A stretch of DNA of 64,000 nucleotides from Warburgia ugandensis (lineage: Eukaryota; Streptophyta; Magnoliopsida; Canellales; Canellaceae). The translations under genes and the position numbers were made by a program. The stretch spans positions 75,153,944 to 75,217,943 of the forward strand of contig CP141130.1 of the NCBI GenBank assembly GCA_035236585.1, read 5' to 3'. Numbering within the stretch: position 1 is the stretch's first letter; each line of letters begins with the position of its first letter. The notes under the pieces are model-generated. The model searched no databases. It was not told the DNA's origin and saw nothing but the letters and a program-made list of their open reading frames with translations. This document shows positions 38,601 through 53,600 of this stretch, one piece after another.

Positions 38601-41600
38601 ATTGTTCAACGACTGCAATGGAAGGGATCTTGTTTTTCTTGAAATTTCGAATACAGTTGCAGTTTGCAATTCCCAGCTTGAGTAACGAATTTTCTCATAA
38701 CGGGTTACTGATCATTTTTAGGACTATCTGGATGGCATCATTAACTCTGTACGGCCATGCAGTAGTCAACTCTCATCATATTCCGTAAGGCTAACAAAAG
38801 GATACTTGCCCTCGTTAATCTGAAAATCAATTTTAAGCTCATTAAATCTCTCTGCACACACTTCTTCTGTTATATAGCCTAAAGGATGACAGCTGCTTGA
38901 AAACATATCATCATAATCATGATAAAAATACTTCTTTTCGGCTTTATCTTCATCCTTTCTAATGATCAAAAGGTAGCTATTAAGTCTGCAAATCTGAGCC
39001 AACGGCCATATCCACATGATACCAGTAAAAAATAACACTCTCAGCACACCAAATTGAGGAAAAATCAAGGATCCATATTCCAGTAAAATCAGGCACATGG
39101 CAATATAACCTTGGGCAACATCATTTAAGGGGTGACAATGATCGATTTGTAAGTTTCAAATATCTGCTAACCTGATCCTAGAAATGTATTCATTGAAACA
39201 TTTGGTGGACTAAGAGCAGCTCTATTTGCACTTGCAGTAATGATCTGTATGCCTCATCTTCGCCCCATTGCTTGATAGGTTCAAGTTATTTGAAACTAAG
39301 CAGAGGAGTTGTAGGCACACAAAACCTACCCAACTCTTATCCACCATAAAGAAAATTATGGCCCAGGTACTTATTCATGAAAGCATATTCACATTAAAGG
39401 TTTAAAATAGTTACATCGGTGGGGGTATGGACAAAGGCAATATGGCACAGCAACCTATTGCCATTTGTATCAGCTGTCTCAGCAATGTCTAGCAGCCCCA
39501 TTATAGGTTCGCCTATGAATCCAGTCATACAGACTCATGGTTCCTAAGAGAAATAGACAATCTCTCAATAACATTTAGAAGTTTACTTTTACATTAGACT
39601 TTTTTTTTATTTTTTATTATTCATTTCAACTAAAGCCAACCACTTTATATTTTGATGTAATCTATTAGATTTCTGATATGAAATGTATTGGCTGTTAATC
39701 TATCTTCTAGTTTATCAATTATTAATTGAATTAAAGCATAGAAGCAAATATAATAAATAAAACATAATAAAAATACACAATATTGATAGGTGAAAGATTG
39801 ACGTAACTAAGGGATAAAAGTTCCAGCAACAAAATAAAACATAATACAAGAATAAGGGTAAGCAAATAACTCTAGAAAAGCTCTTAGAAACAACTCCAAG
39901 GACAACAAGAAATTCAATAAAGTACAGAATTCAATATAAATAGAACAGTAGACTGGTTTATATGTGGATCATGATGAAATAAGTAAAAATTTCGTTTTAT
40001 CACAGCTATAATACCAGATATCAAATCAAACCAAGTATGAAAATTAATCAACATACAATCAGCATAAAAAATTAAGAAAAAAATAAACAAAACGAAAGCA
40101 TGCATGGCTTGACAGACCAAGTTTCTTGGACGTATTAAACAACAAAAGATTACATATGAATTATCAATATTACGAAAGAAATAAACAACTTTAAAAAAAC
40201 GATAGAAGTTGCATAAAACATGCAAATCTTCTGAATATGGTCCACATCCGGAACATGCAAATCTTCTAAATGTTGTCCAGATCCAGAACATGCAAATCTA
40301 ATGAGTGGGGCACCTGTTTTAATATATTAACTAAATCCAAAGAAGTTTGGAAGAAACAAAATTTTACTCTAAATGGAAAAATTCCCCAAATCTCGCAAAT
40401 CCAACTTTGAACTATTGATCTACAAGGATTTTTCCTTGATTTGAAAGATAAACAAATTGAATGAATTCAGTTGTGGTCCACCTGCTCATACTTGCACATT
40501 ATGTTCTTGCTTAAATCTGGTTAGTTATTGTTAACTTGGATGCATATATCAAGCAAAATATATTTGAGAAAGGGGCAAAAACCTTTAAATGAGGTTGGTA
40601 TAAGATGAAAATGACACATTGGGGAGCATGCACTAGTCTAGGCTCACCAATATAACCTATATCGGCAAATATGATCCATATTGGCTCTTATAAGTACCAT
40701 ATCAATTATATCAAGCAGAAAGACAAACATATTGTTGCATTTACAAATATTGGACCGACACAGCTAAAACATCACTTTTGAATTGACACAAGTATAATGC
40801 TACCGTTGGACTGAGTTGACAAAACTAGGATCAAGGTAACCATTTCAGGAAGCAGATCCGAACACAGAATTCAGCCGACTTTTTTTTAGGAAGATGGGAA
40901 ACACCAAAATTTATTAGAAAAAAAAAAAAAAAAAATGAAAAGTTCAGAAAGAGAGAGAGACAGAGAGCATAATAGAAGCACTCTTTTCAAGCAAGAAACA
41001 ACTAGAATCTTCAAAAGCCATCACATCTCAAAGGCTAAAGCCATATCCTTGCCAGTTAATGAGAGCGTTGGGGGGGAAGCCATTCCCCTTCTTCTTCTTC
41101 ACCAATGGCTCCAAGCCCAATCATTGACCCCCTCCTAAATGATGTCAGGGGAGTGATCACCTGGAATAGGATTGCCCAACGAGGGAAGGACGGGTTCATC
41201 ATCAAGGCCCTCCCATCTAAAATCTTTCAGATGTTCAAGATCCTCAACAATATTCTATATCTCAGAATTAATATCTCATATCTTGTGTGGGCCATTCTTA
41301 TAGCTTTCTTCATGCCTAAATCATTCAAATTTGTCTAAACAAATCCTCCAATTAGTAAATCCTCCAAACAATTCAAAGCAACTGTGAAATAATTATTACC
41401 TAAAGAGAAGCCTGAGATTGGAGTAAATGTATACCAACTTATGGGCATGAGATTGTTTCAACTTATTATGCGTGACAAAGTGAATTCAACTGTAAGTACT
41501 CCACATTCTCTAAAGCAATGACATACTAATGGCTTGGACAAGAACCCTTTTAGCAACATTATGCATCTTTGGAGTATACAACCCATGTAAGGCCCACCAT

Positions 41601-44600
41601 TCCATGGCCTTAAGTTTTCAAGCTTCCATTCTTGCCTCTTTAGAGTTGCAGCCAAAGAAGGGCTCTGCAGTATTTTGGAAACCACAGCCAGGGCCATGTC
41701 CCATGCTTCTATGTCTTTGTCTGTAAGAAATGAAACATTACAAATAAAATCATAAACATGTTAAAATCTATATAAACTTAAATGAAACTCAACAAATAAC
41801 AAACAATTACTTACATGGGGCAATTGTTGCTCTCCCTTTGAGTGCATCTTTGACAAGGTACTTCTCATCATAATACTTCAGCATCAATGCAGCTGGCAAA
41901 GCATGAAGTGAAATATTCATCTTTTGCCATCTAGATGATGGCAAAGGATTTTGCCTCTTTCATAGTCATCTCATCATGCTTCAATGCATCTAGTATCTCC
42001 CTTAGCATAGAGTTCATGCCCTCATACACATCCTCTATTAGAGGGCACTCTTTGTTAGTAAACCTGATCATCTTATAAATGGGATAACTCATGGCCCACT
42101 TCTCTACCCTCTTTCAGAATGATTCATCAAGAAAGTGTACTCTTCACCTTTTCATTCTCTCCTCTCATTTGTGCATCTTTTGAACCCTCTATCTATTCAT
42201 CCCAAGATTTGTCATAGGCAAACCTGGAGGTCACTCTTCACGTCAACAAGTCTCTTGAGTGCTGTCTAATGTGTTGCAAATTTAATTTTACAGACCTTTA
42301 GCAACTCTAACCTCGACTTGCTTCTAAATATAGAGAGAGACATTGAAGGATTGCACATACACTTCACCACATTCTTAAAAGTAGTGTATGTCTCTGCCAT
42401 TCGATCAAAAGCTCTTGTATAATCCTTAATATTTAAGGTATGTACTGCATAAAGTGACCAAAATGCGTGCTTATGATAGTCAGCAACATTCTTACATACA
42501 GTGGCATTGTCTGTGCAAATAGTGACAACTCTAGAAGAATCAACATCCTCTATTGCCTTCAATAGAAATTTTCCAACAATGTCACCAGATCGACTCACTC
42601 CTGAATAATCTTTGGCATACAATAACAAGGATCCATACATGTTGGATCTCAGAACATACAACAAATGCTGATCTTTGCAATTAGTCTACCCATCAAAGAT
42701 GATGAACACTCCAACCTCATTCCAGTCTCCCCAAAAACCTCCATCTCACTCTGAACCCTATTGTAGTCCTTATCAAGCAACACCGTCCTAGCATTCTCAA
42801 AAACAAGGAGGAATATATCCAGGTGACTTGCTTATGCTCTGCACCATTTCTTTCTATTGTGGACTCCTCAACACATTGAATGAATTCTATTTGCTGCAAA
42901 GAACCTGAAAGCCAAAACATCAGGACCTCCCCATTGTCTTTCTTTTAACACATTTTATTGGTTCTACTCCTTTTACTCCTGTTATTGGTTTCTTTATTTT
43001 TCTACAACTTACTACAATAAGCTGCTACAGTATTCTTCACGCCCAGTACATGTCCACAAACCTGAGTGCAGGTTCCATGAAATAAAGAAAGGACGGCCCC
43101 GGAGCATGAAGCTCCCGTGTATGTAGGGTACAGGGAAGGGGTGGACCACAAAGGTCAATAGTACGCAGCCTTACCTTGCATTTTGCAAGAGGCTGTTTCC
43201 ACGCCTTGAGATTCCATAAAATACATCATTGCAAATCTGACACTTTACCTTATTTGTCCTCTCATGCCAATTTCAACACTCCTCTCCAATTTTGAAACTA
43301 GGGCCCATAAAGACAAGCCACCTTCGGTCTATCTGAATCAAAAGATACTAAAAGATCTACTCCATCATCACCCTCATTTCCATCCCCTTCCCCATAGTCC
43401 TTAATTTCCTCATATTCATGCCCGTCAACCAAATGATGTTCCAATGACAACATTTTTCACTCCAAAATGAAACATCCCTTGTGAATAACAAGTAAGTAAT
43501 TATTTTATAAAAAAATATTAGAACGGATAAATAAAGATAATTCTGTGGCAACCACAGCCTGCCGTCAAAGCGAGTAGTTTACCCGTCTAATACCTAGTAA
43601 CAAGAATAATTAACAGCAACAAGCAATTGTATTAAATGAAATCAAAGCATTGTATTAGAGTTAGAAGATAATTCTATGGCAACAACATTAATGCCAGTAT
43701 ACTTGTCTAATCCATTGAATCTAATGATTCTAAAACAAGAACAACGCATGCAATAACAAGAAAAAACAAATAACAGCTCATCCATTTGCAGGAAAATGGC
43801 TGGCCAGAGCTTGCTAGAGTCGGAAACAGTAACCCAGATTCTTCTACTTTTTCTTCATCGACTTTCAGTCACAGCAATTGAGTTCGTCGGAAAGCATTAA
43901 CAAACATACAGATGTTTCTCCTGAGCTTGCTGGAATCGGAAACAGTAGCCATTCTTCCTCTTCTTCCCCTTTAAAGCATGGTACAGGATTTGAAATAGCG
44001 AAAACTAAAAGTAATATAAGAATACCAAAAAAGTTGCTACGAGAGTAGTAGGTGAGGCTAAACTCAAGGCATATGATCATTTCTACAATAGATTAGGGTC
44101 AAGAGAAGGTGAGAAAAATATGTCAAACTTACAAAAATAAGAGCACAAAAGATTAAGGACCTAAACCACGTTAAATTCATTAAAAGTAATGACCATAGGA
44201 TACTAGTCAAAGAGGACGAAATCAATCAAAGGTGGGAAAGATACATTCAAAAATTACTAAATGACAATGGCCCTAAAAATATAGAGATTGGAAGAACTGT
44301 AAAGTCAAATAGCGTTAAACTACATAGATACAACCGTAAGATTAGAATACTTAAAGTAAAGGAGGCCTTAAAAAAGATAAAATCAGAAAAGCCCTTGGGG
44401 CACAATGGTATATCAATAGAGGCTTGGAAATATATGAAAGACATTAGAATAGTTTGGTTGACAAAGTTGTTTAACAAGATTTTAAAATCGAAGAAAATGC
44501 TAGATGAATGGAGGAAAAGCTCTACGTACCAATCTATAAGAATAAAGGAGAAATACAAAGTTGCGCTAATTATTGTGAGATCAAACTTATGAGCCATACC

Positions 44601-47600
44601 ATGAAGCTTTAGGAAAGAGTGATTGACAAGAAGCTATGAATGAGATAGGCGTATTGAAAAACCAGTTTGGTTTCATGCCTGGGAGGTCTACCATAGAAAC
44701 TATTTTCCTACTTAGATAAATGATAGAGAAATATATAGAGACCCATACAGTCTTTATTGATTTAGAAAAAAGCTTATGATAGGGCCACTAAAGAGTTAAT
44801 ATGGTGGGTATTGGGCGAGAAAGGGGTTTCACAGTAGTATATAGACATAACTAAAGATATGTATGATAGAACGTAACTAATGTTAGGACCACTAGTATAG
44901 AGACTGATGATTTTCCTCTCACTATAGGATTGCATTAAGGATTGGCATTAAGCTCGTATCTTTTCACATTGGTTATGGATGAGTTAACAAAACATCTACA
45001 CAAGGAGATTCCATGGTGCATGTTATTTGCCGATGATATAGTTTTGCTTAATGAGACAACGGTGGGCGTAACAAAAAGCTTGAGTTGAGGAGAGATGCTA
45101 TAGAGTCTAAAGGATTTAAAATTAGCCGAAGTAAGACAAAGTATATGGAATGCAATTTTAGCAAAGAGAGGAGTAGGAGGGAAGCACCAGTAATGATTGA
45201 TAACAAAGAAGTACTCGAAAAAGATCACTTTCGACATTTGGGATGGATAATTCATGAGGGATGTTGCCCAAAGAATCCAGTAAATGAAGATTTGCCTCTA
45301 GAGTTTTGTATGATCTAAGACTCCACTCAAATTGAAAGGAAAATTCTATAGGACGGCTGTAAGGCCAACCATGCTCTATGGATCAAAGTGTTGGGCAGTC
45401 AAGGAGCAGCATATACATAGGATGAGCATAGCCAAAATAAGGATGTTGAGATGGATGAGTAGCAAGATAAAAAAGGATAAAATTAGAACTAAAAATATTA
45501 AAGGAAACTTAGGAATAGCATCAATAAGTAACAAGATGAGAGAGGGTAGACTTAGATGGTTTGGACATGTCTAACGAAGACCGAAAATGACATTGATTAG
45601 GAGTGAGTCAATCCAAGTCGAAGGATCTAAAGGGAAAGGGGAAGGCCTAAAAGAACATGGTTAGAAGTGGTGAGAAAATATTTAAAAACTACTAGACTTA
45701 ATGAAAAAATGACACTTGGTAGAGGTGAATGGAGGAATAAGATTCGTGCAGCCAAACCCTAATTGGGATAAGGATTTGATGATAACCTAAAAATATCCTA
45801 AACCATGTTAAGCTTTTAAAAACAAGAAAACTCAACAAGAAAAATTTACAAGTAAAAACTATCAATCATGTCTGCCAACTTGTTCTGATCAAAAGTTCTC
45901 ATAGCCTTATATTGTAGCCTAAAATGCATACAATAGTAACAAGAATGAAGAACTTAAATATTAACCCAGAGCCAAATTAAATGTTTCCAGGTGATAGAGT
46001 ACCAGATGAATCTTCGAATCGCCAAATAAATGCTAGCTGAAATGAAGCACCTGAAAAATAAACGAACTCCAGTTTTATTATATTTTTGTAAGAAAAGAGA
46101 ATAAGTAATGGCACTAACACTTTTTTCACAAAATTATCTTTAAACACCTGCATTTTAGATGAGAATCCAAATGCTTCTTTTTTCAGCTAAGTCTACCTAA
46201 TTTAGGTGTATTGTTTAGCGACATTTACATAATTAGGTGTATTATCAACTACCAATAGGTATAATAGTTAGAAGTGCCTAATTTAAATAACTTGTGGATA
46301 ATTGTTGATTTGGAAATTGCATTCTCTACATCTTTTTCCTTAAGGATCACAAGAGGGCTTGGACCAACAACCTCTTGGTTGTGAGAAAAAGTAGAAAACC
46401 AGCTTGGCTACGTACTCAAGTCCATATTTATTACATTAATAGAATGTAGCAGGTTTATTCATGGTATCACTTAGTTGCCAATTTTGTTATTTTTATTTTT
46501 AATGTTAAACATCACACTATTGATATCCTACATTCCCTTGGAAGCAACTCACTGCATCAAAACCCAATTCCAGTAGAAGTAGGCATGTGTTTATGTCATA
46601 GGGTTCAAGAAGTGCATGGATAAATAGGCTAGCTCAGGAGAATATGATTCGTATCACCACATGGAATATAGGCATATTGATAGGTAAGAGTCTGAAGTTA
46701 GTAGATATAATGAAACGTAAGAGAGTCAATATAGCTCATATCCAAGAAACCAAGTGAAAAGGGGCAAAAACTAGAGAAATTGATGGGTATAAGCCCTAGT
46801 ACGTAGGTAAGGACAATTATAGGAATGGCGTAGGGATAGTGGTGGATAATGAATTGAAGGATCAAGTTGTAGATATTAAAAGAAATAGTTATAGAATTAT
46901 AATAATAAAACTTGTTCTAGGAGAGAAGATCATAAATGTTATAAGTGCATATGCACGGCAAGTAGGGTTAAGGGATAGAATCCAAAGATAGTTCTAGGAA
47001 GATGTGGAGAGAGTCATGTAAGAAATTCCCAACACAGAGGGATACTTATAGGAGCAAACTTAAATGGTCATGTAAGAAAAGAAAAGGAAGGATATGATAG
47101 GCTACATGAAGGGTATGATAACAGAGAATGAAATGAGATGGGAGAAGCTACATAACAATTTTGCTTTGGCATATAACCTAGCCCTGGCAAACACATTCTT
47201 TAACATGAGGGATAAACACTTAATAATCTTTAAAAGTGGACTTTATAAAAGCCAAATAGATTTTTTTCTACTTAGAAATACTGAAAGATCAATGTGTAAG
47301 GATTTTAAGGTGATACCTGGTGAGAGTTTAATCTCAAAACATAGGTTAATGGTTATAGATATCTACATTAGAAGATGGAAGAAAAGAAATGAACTTAATA
47401 GGGGTCCAAAAACTAAGTGATGAAACTTACAAGGGGAGAGAATAACATCACTCACAAGCAAGTTGATGGTAGAAGGAAACTGGAACAATGAAACAGAAGT
47501 AAACACCATATGGATCAATATGGCCAAGTACATTAGGAAAGTGGCATAAGATGTCCTAGGAGTATCTAAAGTTAAAGGCAATCAGTAAAGGAAACTTGGT

Positions 47601-50600
47601 GATAGAGAGAAAAAGTGCAAAAGGTTATTAAAGAAAAACAGGTGTGTTTCAAACCATAGCAAAGGACTAGAAGTAACGAAAACTTTAAGCAATATAAGAA
47701 TGCTAAAATGGTTACTAAGAGAATAGTAAGTGAGGCTAAACTCATGGCAGATAATGATCTCTATAATAGATTAGGATCAAGAGAAGGTGAGAAAGATGTA
47801 TTTAAACTTGGAAAAATAAGAGAACAGAAGGGTATGTATTAAACCACGTTAAGTGCATTAGAAGTGATGACCAAAGGGTACTAGTCAAAGATGACAAGAT
47901 CAAATAAAGGTGGAAAAGTTACATTCAAAAATTGTTAAATGACTATTGTCCTGAATATATGGGGATAGAAAGCATTGTAAACCCAAATAACATTGGACAT
48001 TATAGATATGAGCATAGGATTAGAATACCTAAAGTGAAAGAGGCCTTGAAAAAGACAAAATAAGGAAATGCCCTAGGGCCCGATGGTATACCATTTGAGG
48101 TTTGGAACCATATGGGAAATATTAGAGTAGTTTGGTTCACAAAGTTGTTTAACAAGATTGTAAAATCAAAGAAAATACCACATGAGTGGAGGAAGAGCTC
48201 TATTGTACCAATTTACAAGAATAAAGGAGACATACAGAGTTGCATTAATTACTGGGGGATCAAACTTATGAACCACACTATGGAGCTTTTTGAAAGAGTA
48301 ATTGAGAAAAGGCTACAGCATGAATCAAATGTATCGCAGAACCAGTTTGGTTTCACATCTGCAAGGTCTGCTATAGAAGCTATTTTCCTACTTAGACAAT
48401 TGATAAAGAAATATATGGAGAGGAGGGACTTCCACATGGTCTTTATTGACTTAAAAAAAGCTTGTAATACAATCCCTAAAGAGTTAATATGGCCGATGTT
48501 GGGCGAGAAAGGGGTTTCGCGAGAGTATATAGATATAATAAAAGGTATGTATGAGGGAATGGTAACAAATGTTAGGACTACTAGCAGAGAGACCAGTGAT
48601 TTTTCTATTACTGTAAAATTGCACCAAGGATCAACATTAAGCCCATACCTTTTCACGTTAGTTATGGATAACCTAACAAAACATTTGAATAAGGAGATTC
48701 TATGGTGTATGTTCTTTAAAGATAATATAATTTTACTTGATGAGACAATGGACGGCATAAACATAAAACTAGAGCTGTGTAAAGAAGCATTAGAATCTAA
48801 AGGATTTAAAATCAGTCAAACTAAGGAAAAGTATATGGAACGCAATTTTAGCAAGGAGAAGAGCGAGAGTGGAGCACTAGTAAAGATTGATAATCAAAAA
48901 CTCCCCTAAAAGATCACCTATAATCAATAATTCATGAGAGTGGAAAGTTTGAGAGGGAGGCACCCCAAAGAATCCAAGTGAGTTGGAACAAATGGAGATG
49001 CGCCTCTAGAATTTTGTGTGATCAGCAGGTGTCATTCAAACTGAAAAGAAAATTATATAGGATAATTATAAAGTCGGCCATGCTCTATAGATCAAAGTGT
49101 TAGGCAGTAAGGGAACATCGTGTCCATAGGATGAATGTAGCTGAAATGAGAATGTTGAGAAGGATGAGTGGGAAGACAAAAAATGATAGAATTAAGAATG
49201 AAAACATTAAAGGAAACTGAGGAATAACACCAATAGGTAACAAGATGAGGGAGATTAGACTTAGATGGTTTGGACATGTCCAACAGAGACTGAATACGGC
49301 ACCGGTTAGGAGTGAGGCAATGCAAGTCAAAGATTCTAAAAGGGCAAGGTGAAGGCTGAAAAGAACGTGAATAGAAGTTGTGAGAAAAGATTTAAAAACT
49401 TTGGGACTAAATAAAGCCATGATACTTATAAAGGGGAATGGGAGAACAAGATTCATGTGGCCAAGCCCTAATCGGGATAAGGTCTTGATGATGATGATGA
49501 ATATTAAATACGCACACAAAAGCACCTAATTTAACTAATTTTTTTACTAATATTTGTAGAGGAATGCTAAATCAAAGCTGTCAAACAAAGTATCCAAACC
49601 AAAGCACTGTGCTCTTTGCATGCAAGGGACCCACTTTTGGATGAATGGACCTATTCATCTTGTAGTTTCTAAGTTGAATTTCTGTTAGTACAGCGAGCAT
49701 GCTGATCGAATGACTCTAGCATCCCAAACATCATATTTTCTTTTTCCTTGGGGGATACCCAAAGCAAGAGAAACCAGATGAACAGATTCAATCATCCAAA
49801 GTCTGGCCCTTTAATCCAAAATTTAGGTTTGGATGATTTAGTTTGGCATTCCTCTTATTTGTATTATAATGGGGTAAAATTTCTTTGTATATATAATTAA
49901 TACTTAAATTTTACTTATGTACGTTTACTTTTTTGGGTAAAAATGACTGATTTATTAGGTAAATTCACCAAACCTGTCAAATGATGTATGCAACTTCAGT
50001 ATGTTACTAGATTCATGTAGTTTATTTTATAAATTTACAAAAAGATGTATCCTCTTAATCTTCACCAAGCTACCCTGCCACAGGTTAGGTGCACTAATAG
50101 GCCATTTTCTAAGGATGGTAACGGGTCGGTTTTTTCAAGGGGACCCGACCTGATTTGCCCCGCATGGTCGGTGTTAGGGACAGGAAATTTTTCACCCAAA
50201 GGTCTCAAACATTAGGATCAAAAATCTGTGAAACAAAGTTGGTTATGGTCATGTTAGATGCAGTATAAAAGCACTGGGATCTAGAGCAGGGCCAGCCAAA
50301 AATCTGCCCCAACTTACTCTGCTGTCATCCCTACTTCTTTCCTATCATTCTACCCATGAGGGGTCCCCAGTAATTGCACTTGAAAAGGAAAGGAAAATGT
50401 TTTGTGAGAGCTAAGCTAAAAATAATTGTTCAGGAAGAGATCAAGTAGAGGCAAAGAGATAGAACAATATGGCTACATGAGTGGGCCAGGGACACTGCTT
50501 GCTTTCATGCAATTGATTAGGCTTATGGATCTTAGTTTGAGTTGTTCTCATAATCATCTCTGAGTACTGATTTGAAGAGAAAAGGAGAGGAGAAATCCAA

Positions 50601-53600
50601 TAAGGTTGGTAAGGTGTCATAAAATGTAGTGTCGTATAAATCACCACAGTCAAATCCGATTTGAGGATTCAGGTTTTAATGTCTGAGAACCTGCTGGCTG
50701 TTTCCCAAGGAGATTAATGGGATTCATGGAGCACTCTATTCAAGTAAAGAGACTCTTAGTAGTTAAAACCATGGCAGATGATCTCCAGTTGGATTCCATT
50801 AGCGAGCACCAGGCTTTGGGCATGGAGGCCCCTTTCTCCATGGAGTTTTCATGAAGAAACTGTTGGTCTGGACTTACAAGGAACCAGGAAGGCTGGAACT
50901 TCCTTGAAGACAATAAGCTTGTTCTCCTCGACGCCTTCTATTAGGGTGGGCACCTGCTAGTATCCTGACCCATTTAGGGGCCAAGGTAGGAGGATACTAG
51001 TGTCCTACTCAATGCCACTCAGTGACACATGCTCTAATGAGACTGAGGTACTAACAACTCTAGTTGGGATTTCAGTTATGGCAGCACTATGGGCCTTTCC
51101 CCCTAATGGTTAAGAGAGACAGAGGAGTGTTATTGGCTTGATGAAAAAATTTTCCATGGAGGTTTGACATAGTCGAGGGTATACACTTGTGACTCACTGG
51201 AAAGCATGTGTCAATTTCCCATGCTGGGAGCTCTACTAGCAAGGAAGGGTGGAGGGCGTTAAAGATGGTATGGAGCAAGGTCTCTTATTGATGATTGAGG
51301 ACTACTCCCCGTAACATGTGACTTTCTTTTACTTGTTGCTGCTCACAACTGACAGCCATCTGTCTTAGATAGGGCTTCTTTCTATATCCTTCTTTATACT
51401 CTAATAGTTTTTGTGCAATTTCAGGAAGAAAAAAAAAAGGAAATGAAAGAATAAAACAGTGCTACATATGATAAAATGAAATGAAAGAAGAAAAAGAACC
51501 CAAGTAAAGCTCAAAATTTCATGTCTAAGTAGCAACTTGGATACCAAGGGAGCTTATGCGAGTTTAGTTGAATCTAGCAAGACAAAAGAAATAAATCCTT
51601 GTACAAAGATAAACTTTCTATGAAGAGACACATAGATAGAGATTCATATGCAAGAATGGATATTCTCTTTCATGTTTTTTATATATTTTCTAAGATGGGG
51701 TTTTGGTTAGATTTGACCCTCTTGATAAAAAAGGGCTCAGAAAATCAAGTTTCCAAATGCTGCAATCACTCGTTACAAACTCAGGGATATTTTGAGTCTT
51801 AGAGGTAACGAAGCTGGGCCCACTTCCAGCAGCATGCTTATAAAAAGAATATGTACATCAGTTTTAATTGGTATGACAAAGTAAATAAAAAGATTAATAG
51901 ATACTGCTTGATTTTGCCAGTCCCTTTCTTGATCAGAGGCAACCTTTTATCATTAAAAAGTCACTTACTAAAATCCACTAAGATGGTTTTGGTAACAGAC
52001 ACAGGGACGAGGGATTAGCGAGACTTAAAGCTCTCTATATTTTTCTCACTTAAAACAAATTTTTTGTCTTTTCCTCTCCCTTTGCTATTATTGGGAGGAA
52101 AAAAGGGTAACTTAAGGCAAAGGAAATGCCTGGTAGCTTGTTGCTGATTAAAAAGAAGTGAAGGCGATGAACCCACTAGGAGAAGTAATGGCCTACCTTC
52201 ACCCGCTTCCTTCATGGACGCAAGGAATGATAAAGGTGATGATTGATACATGCAAGGACAAGTAAGTTTTCTCTACTTAATTACGCACTACACATTTTTA
52301 TATCCAATACACATTTCTAAGAAAAAAAGAACTACCCATTTTTAGCCCTTTTATTCAGTATAACTGGTTAGCCCATTCCGGGCAAAACAAGCATATTCCA
52401 GGATACCAAATTTTGACCGGAAGATCGAAATTCCAAAGGAAGCAATTTTTCTGGGCAAAACAAGCATGTTTTGGCACCAGTTTTCTGTTTGAAACAAAAT
52501 CTTAGGGCAATTTTTGCTGGACAACTTAGGTGCTAATGATCCCATTATATTATAATATTAGCAATAATTTCAGCTCCCGCATTTCGCATGTTTCAGCTCC
52601 ATTTTCTGTTTGGAGCAAAATCTTGGGGCAATTCTCGCTGGACAACTTAGATGCTAACAATACCATTATGATTTTACTATTAGCAATAACTTACAATCTT
52701 AGTAAGAAGGTGTCCAGACTTGCTTGATTTTACATTAGGGAGAATGAATAAGAAAAGTGTAAAGGTAACAAGATTTAGTTATTATACTTAGGGAGAATAG
52801 TTGGAGAATTCAAATTTAAAAAGTTGATTAGTTTAAGCTTTAAGGAGTTTCCTGGTTATTGACATAGAAAGTCCAGGATGTTCGGATTCTATCAGCATAA
52901 CTTACTTTCTTTTCGAACTAGATTGATATGTATGTTACCTAAAAAGCTAAAGAGGAGGAAAGAAAGAGAGTAACTGACTGGGAACTACTTGACAGTTTAG
53001 AAGTATGTTGTTCATTGGGAAGAATACTACTATTTGAATATTTAGCCACTAGTAAGTATAGTTTTAAGCTGTAAATAAGTCCAGTATCTTCTCCCTGGAG
53101 ACTCCATGAATATTTTCAGAGCAGATGTCGCAAAGACTCTTCTTTGACAAACTACTTGTACCCTCCTGCAAATAGTTGAAGTACTAGATGAATGTTTAAG
53201 TTGCAAATGCTTAAATGATGTTGTGACCAATTATGTTTATGGGGCTAACTTTTTTTCTGTTCTTGTCATTGCCAGCCTAAAATGAACTTCTTCTTACAAC
53301 AACCAAGTGGCGAATAGCTTTATCAACATATACTCCTAAATAAAAGGGGCAGCCCGGGGTGCACGAAGCTCCCGCGTATGTGAGGTTCGGGAAAAAAATG
53401 GACAACAAAGGGCCTATAGTACATAGCCTTACCTTGCATTTTGCAAGAAGCTGTTTTCATGCCTCAAACCCATGACCTCCAGGTCACACGGCAACAACTC
53501 AACCGCTACGCCAAGGCTCCCCTTCAACATATACTCCTAAATATTTACTCAATTCCCCATGTCATTCTTAACTATTTCTACTAATTATTAAAGCAGAAAA

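Larger units (their letters stand above)
35430..46002 (-). other. P4H1 intron 2 (10.6 kb, TE-filled)
   Basis: The intron contains an (AG)n tract, a split Au SINE (37676-38133), an unrecognised 110-codon frame (38766-39098), a 35-bp tandem repeat, a hAT transposase pseudogene (41397-43300) and an RTE copy (43986-45784). Nothing is recognised in 35660-37660 or 39100-40200. The stretch 40880-41340 has the look of a LINE 3' end on the minus strand (TTCTAATAAATTTTGG, then an A run), but this is weak. Confidence 0.88.

Noticed and set aside
48249-48764. 171-codon minus-strand open frame
   Set aside because: It is antisense to the RTE reverse transcriptase at 48112-48909, whose motifs are unmistakable; the frame is a shadow.
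53042-53230. Minus-strand frame considered as a P4H1 exon
   Set aside because: Its residues do not fit the family, and exons 1 and 2 already join in phase without it.
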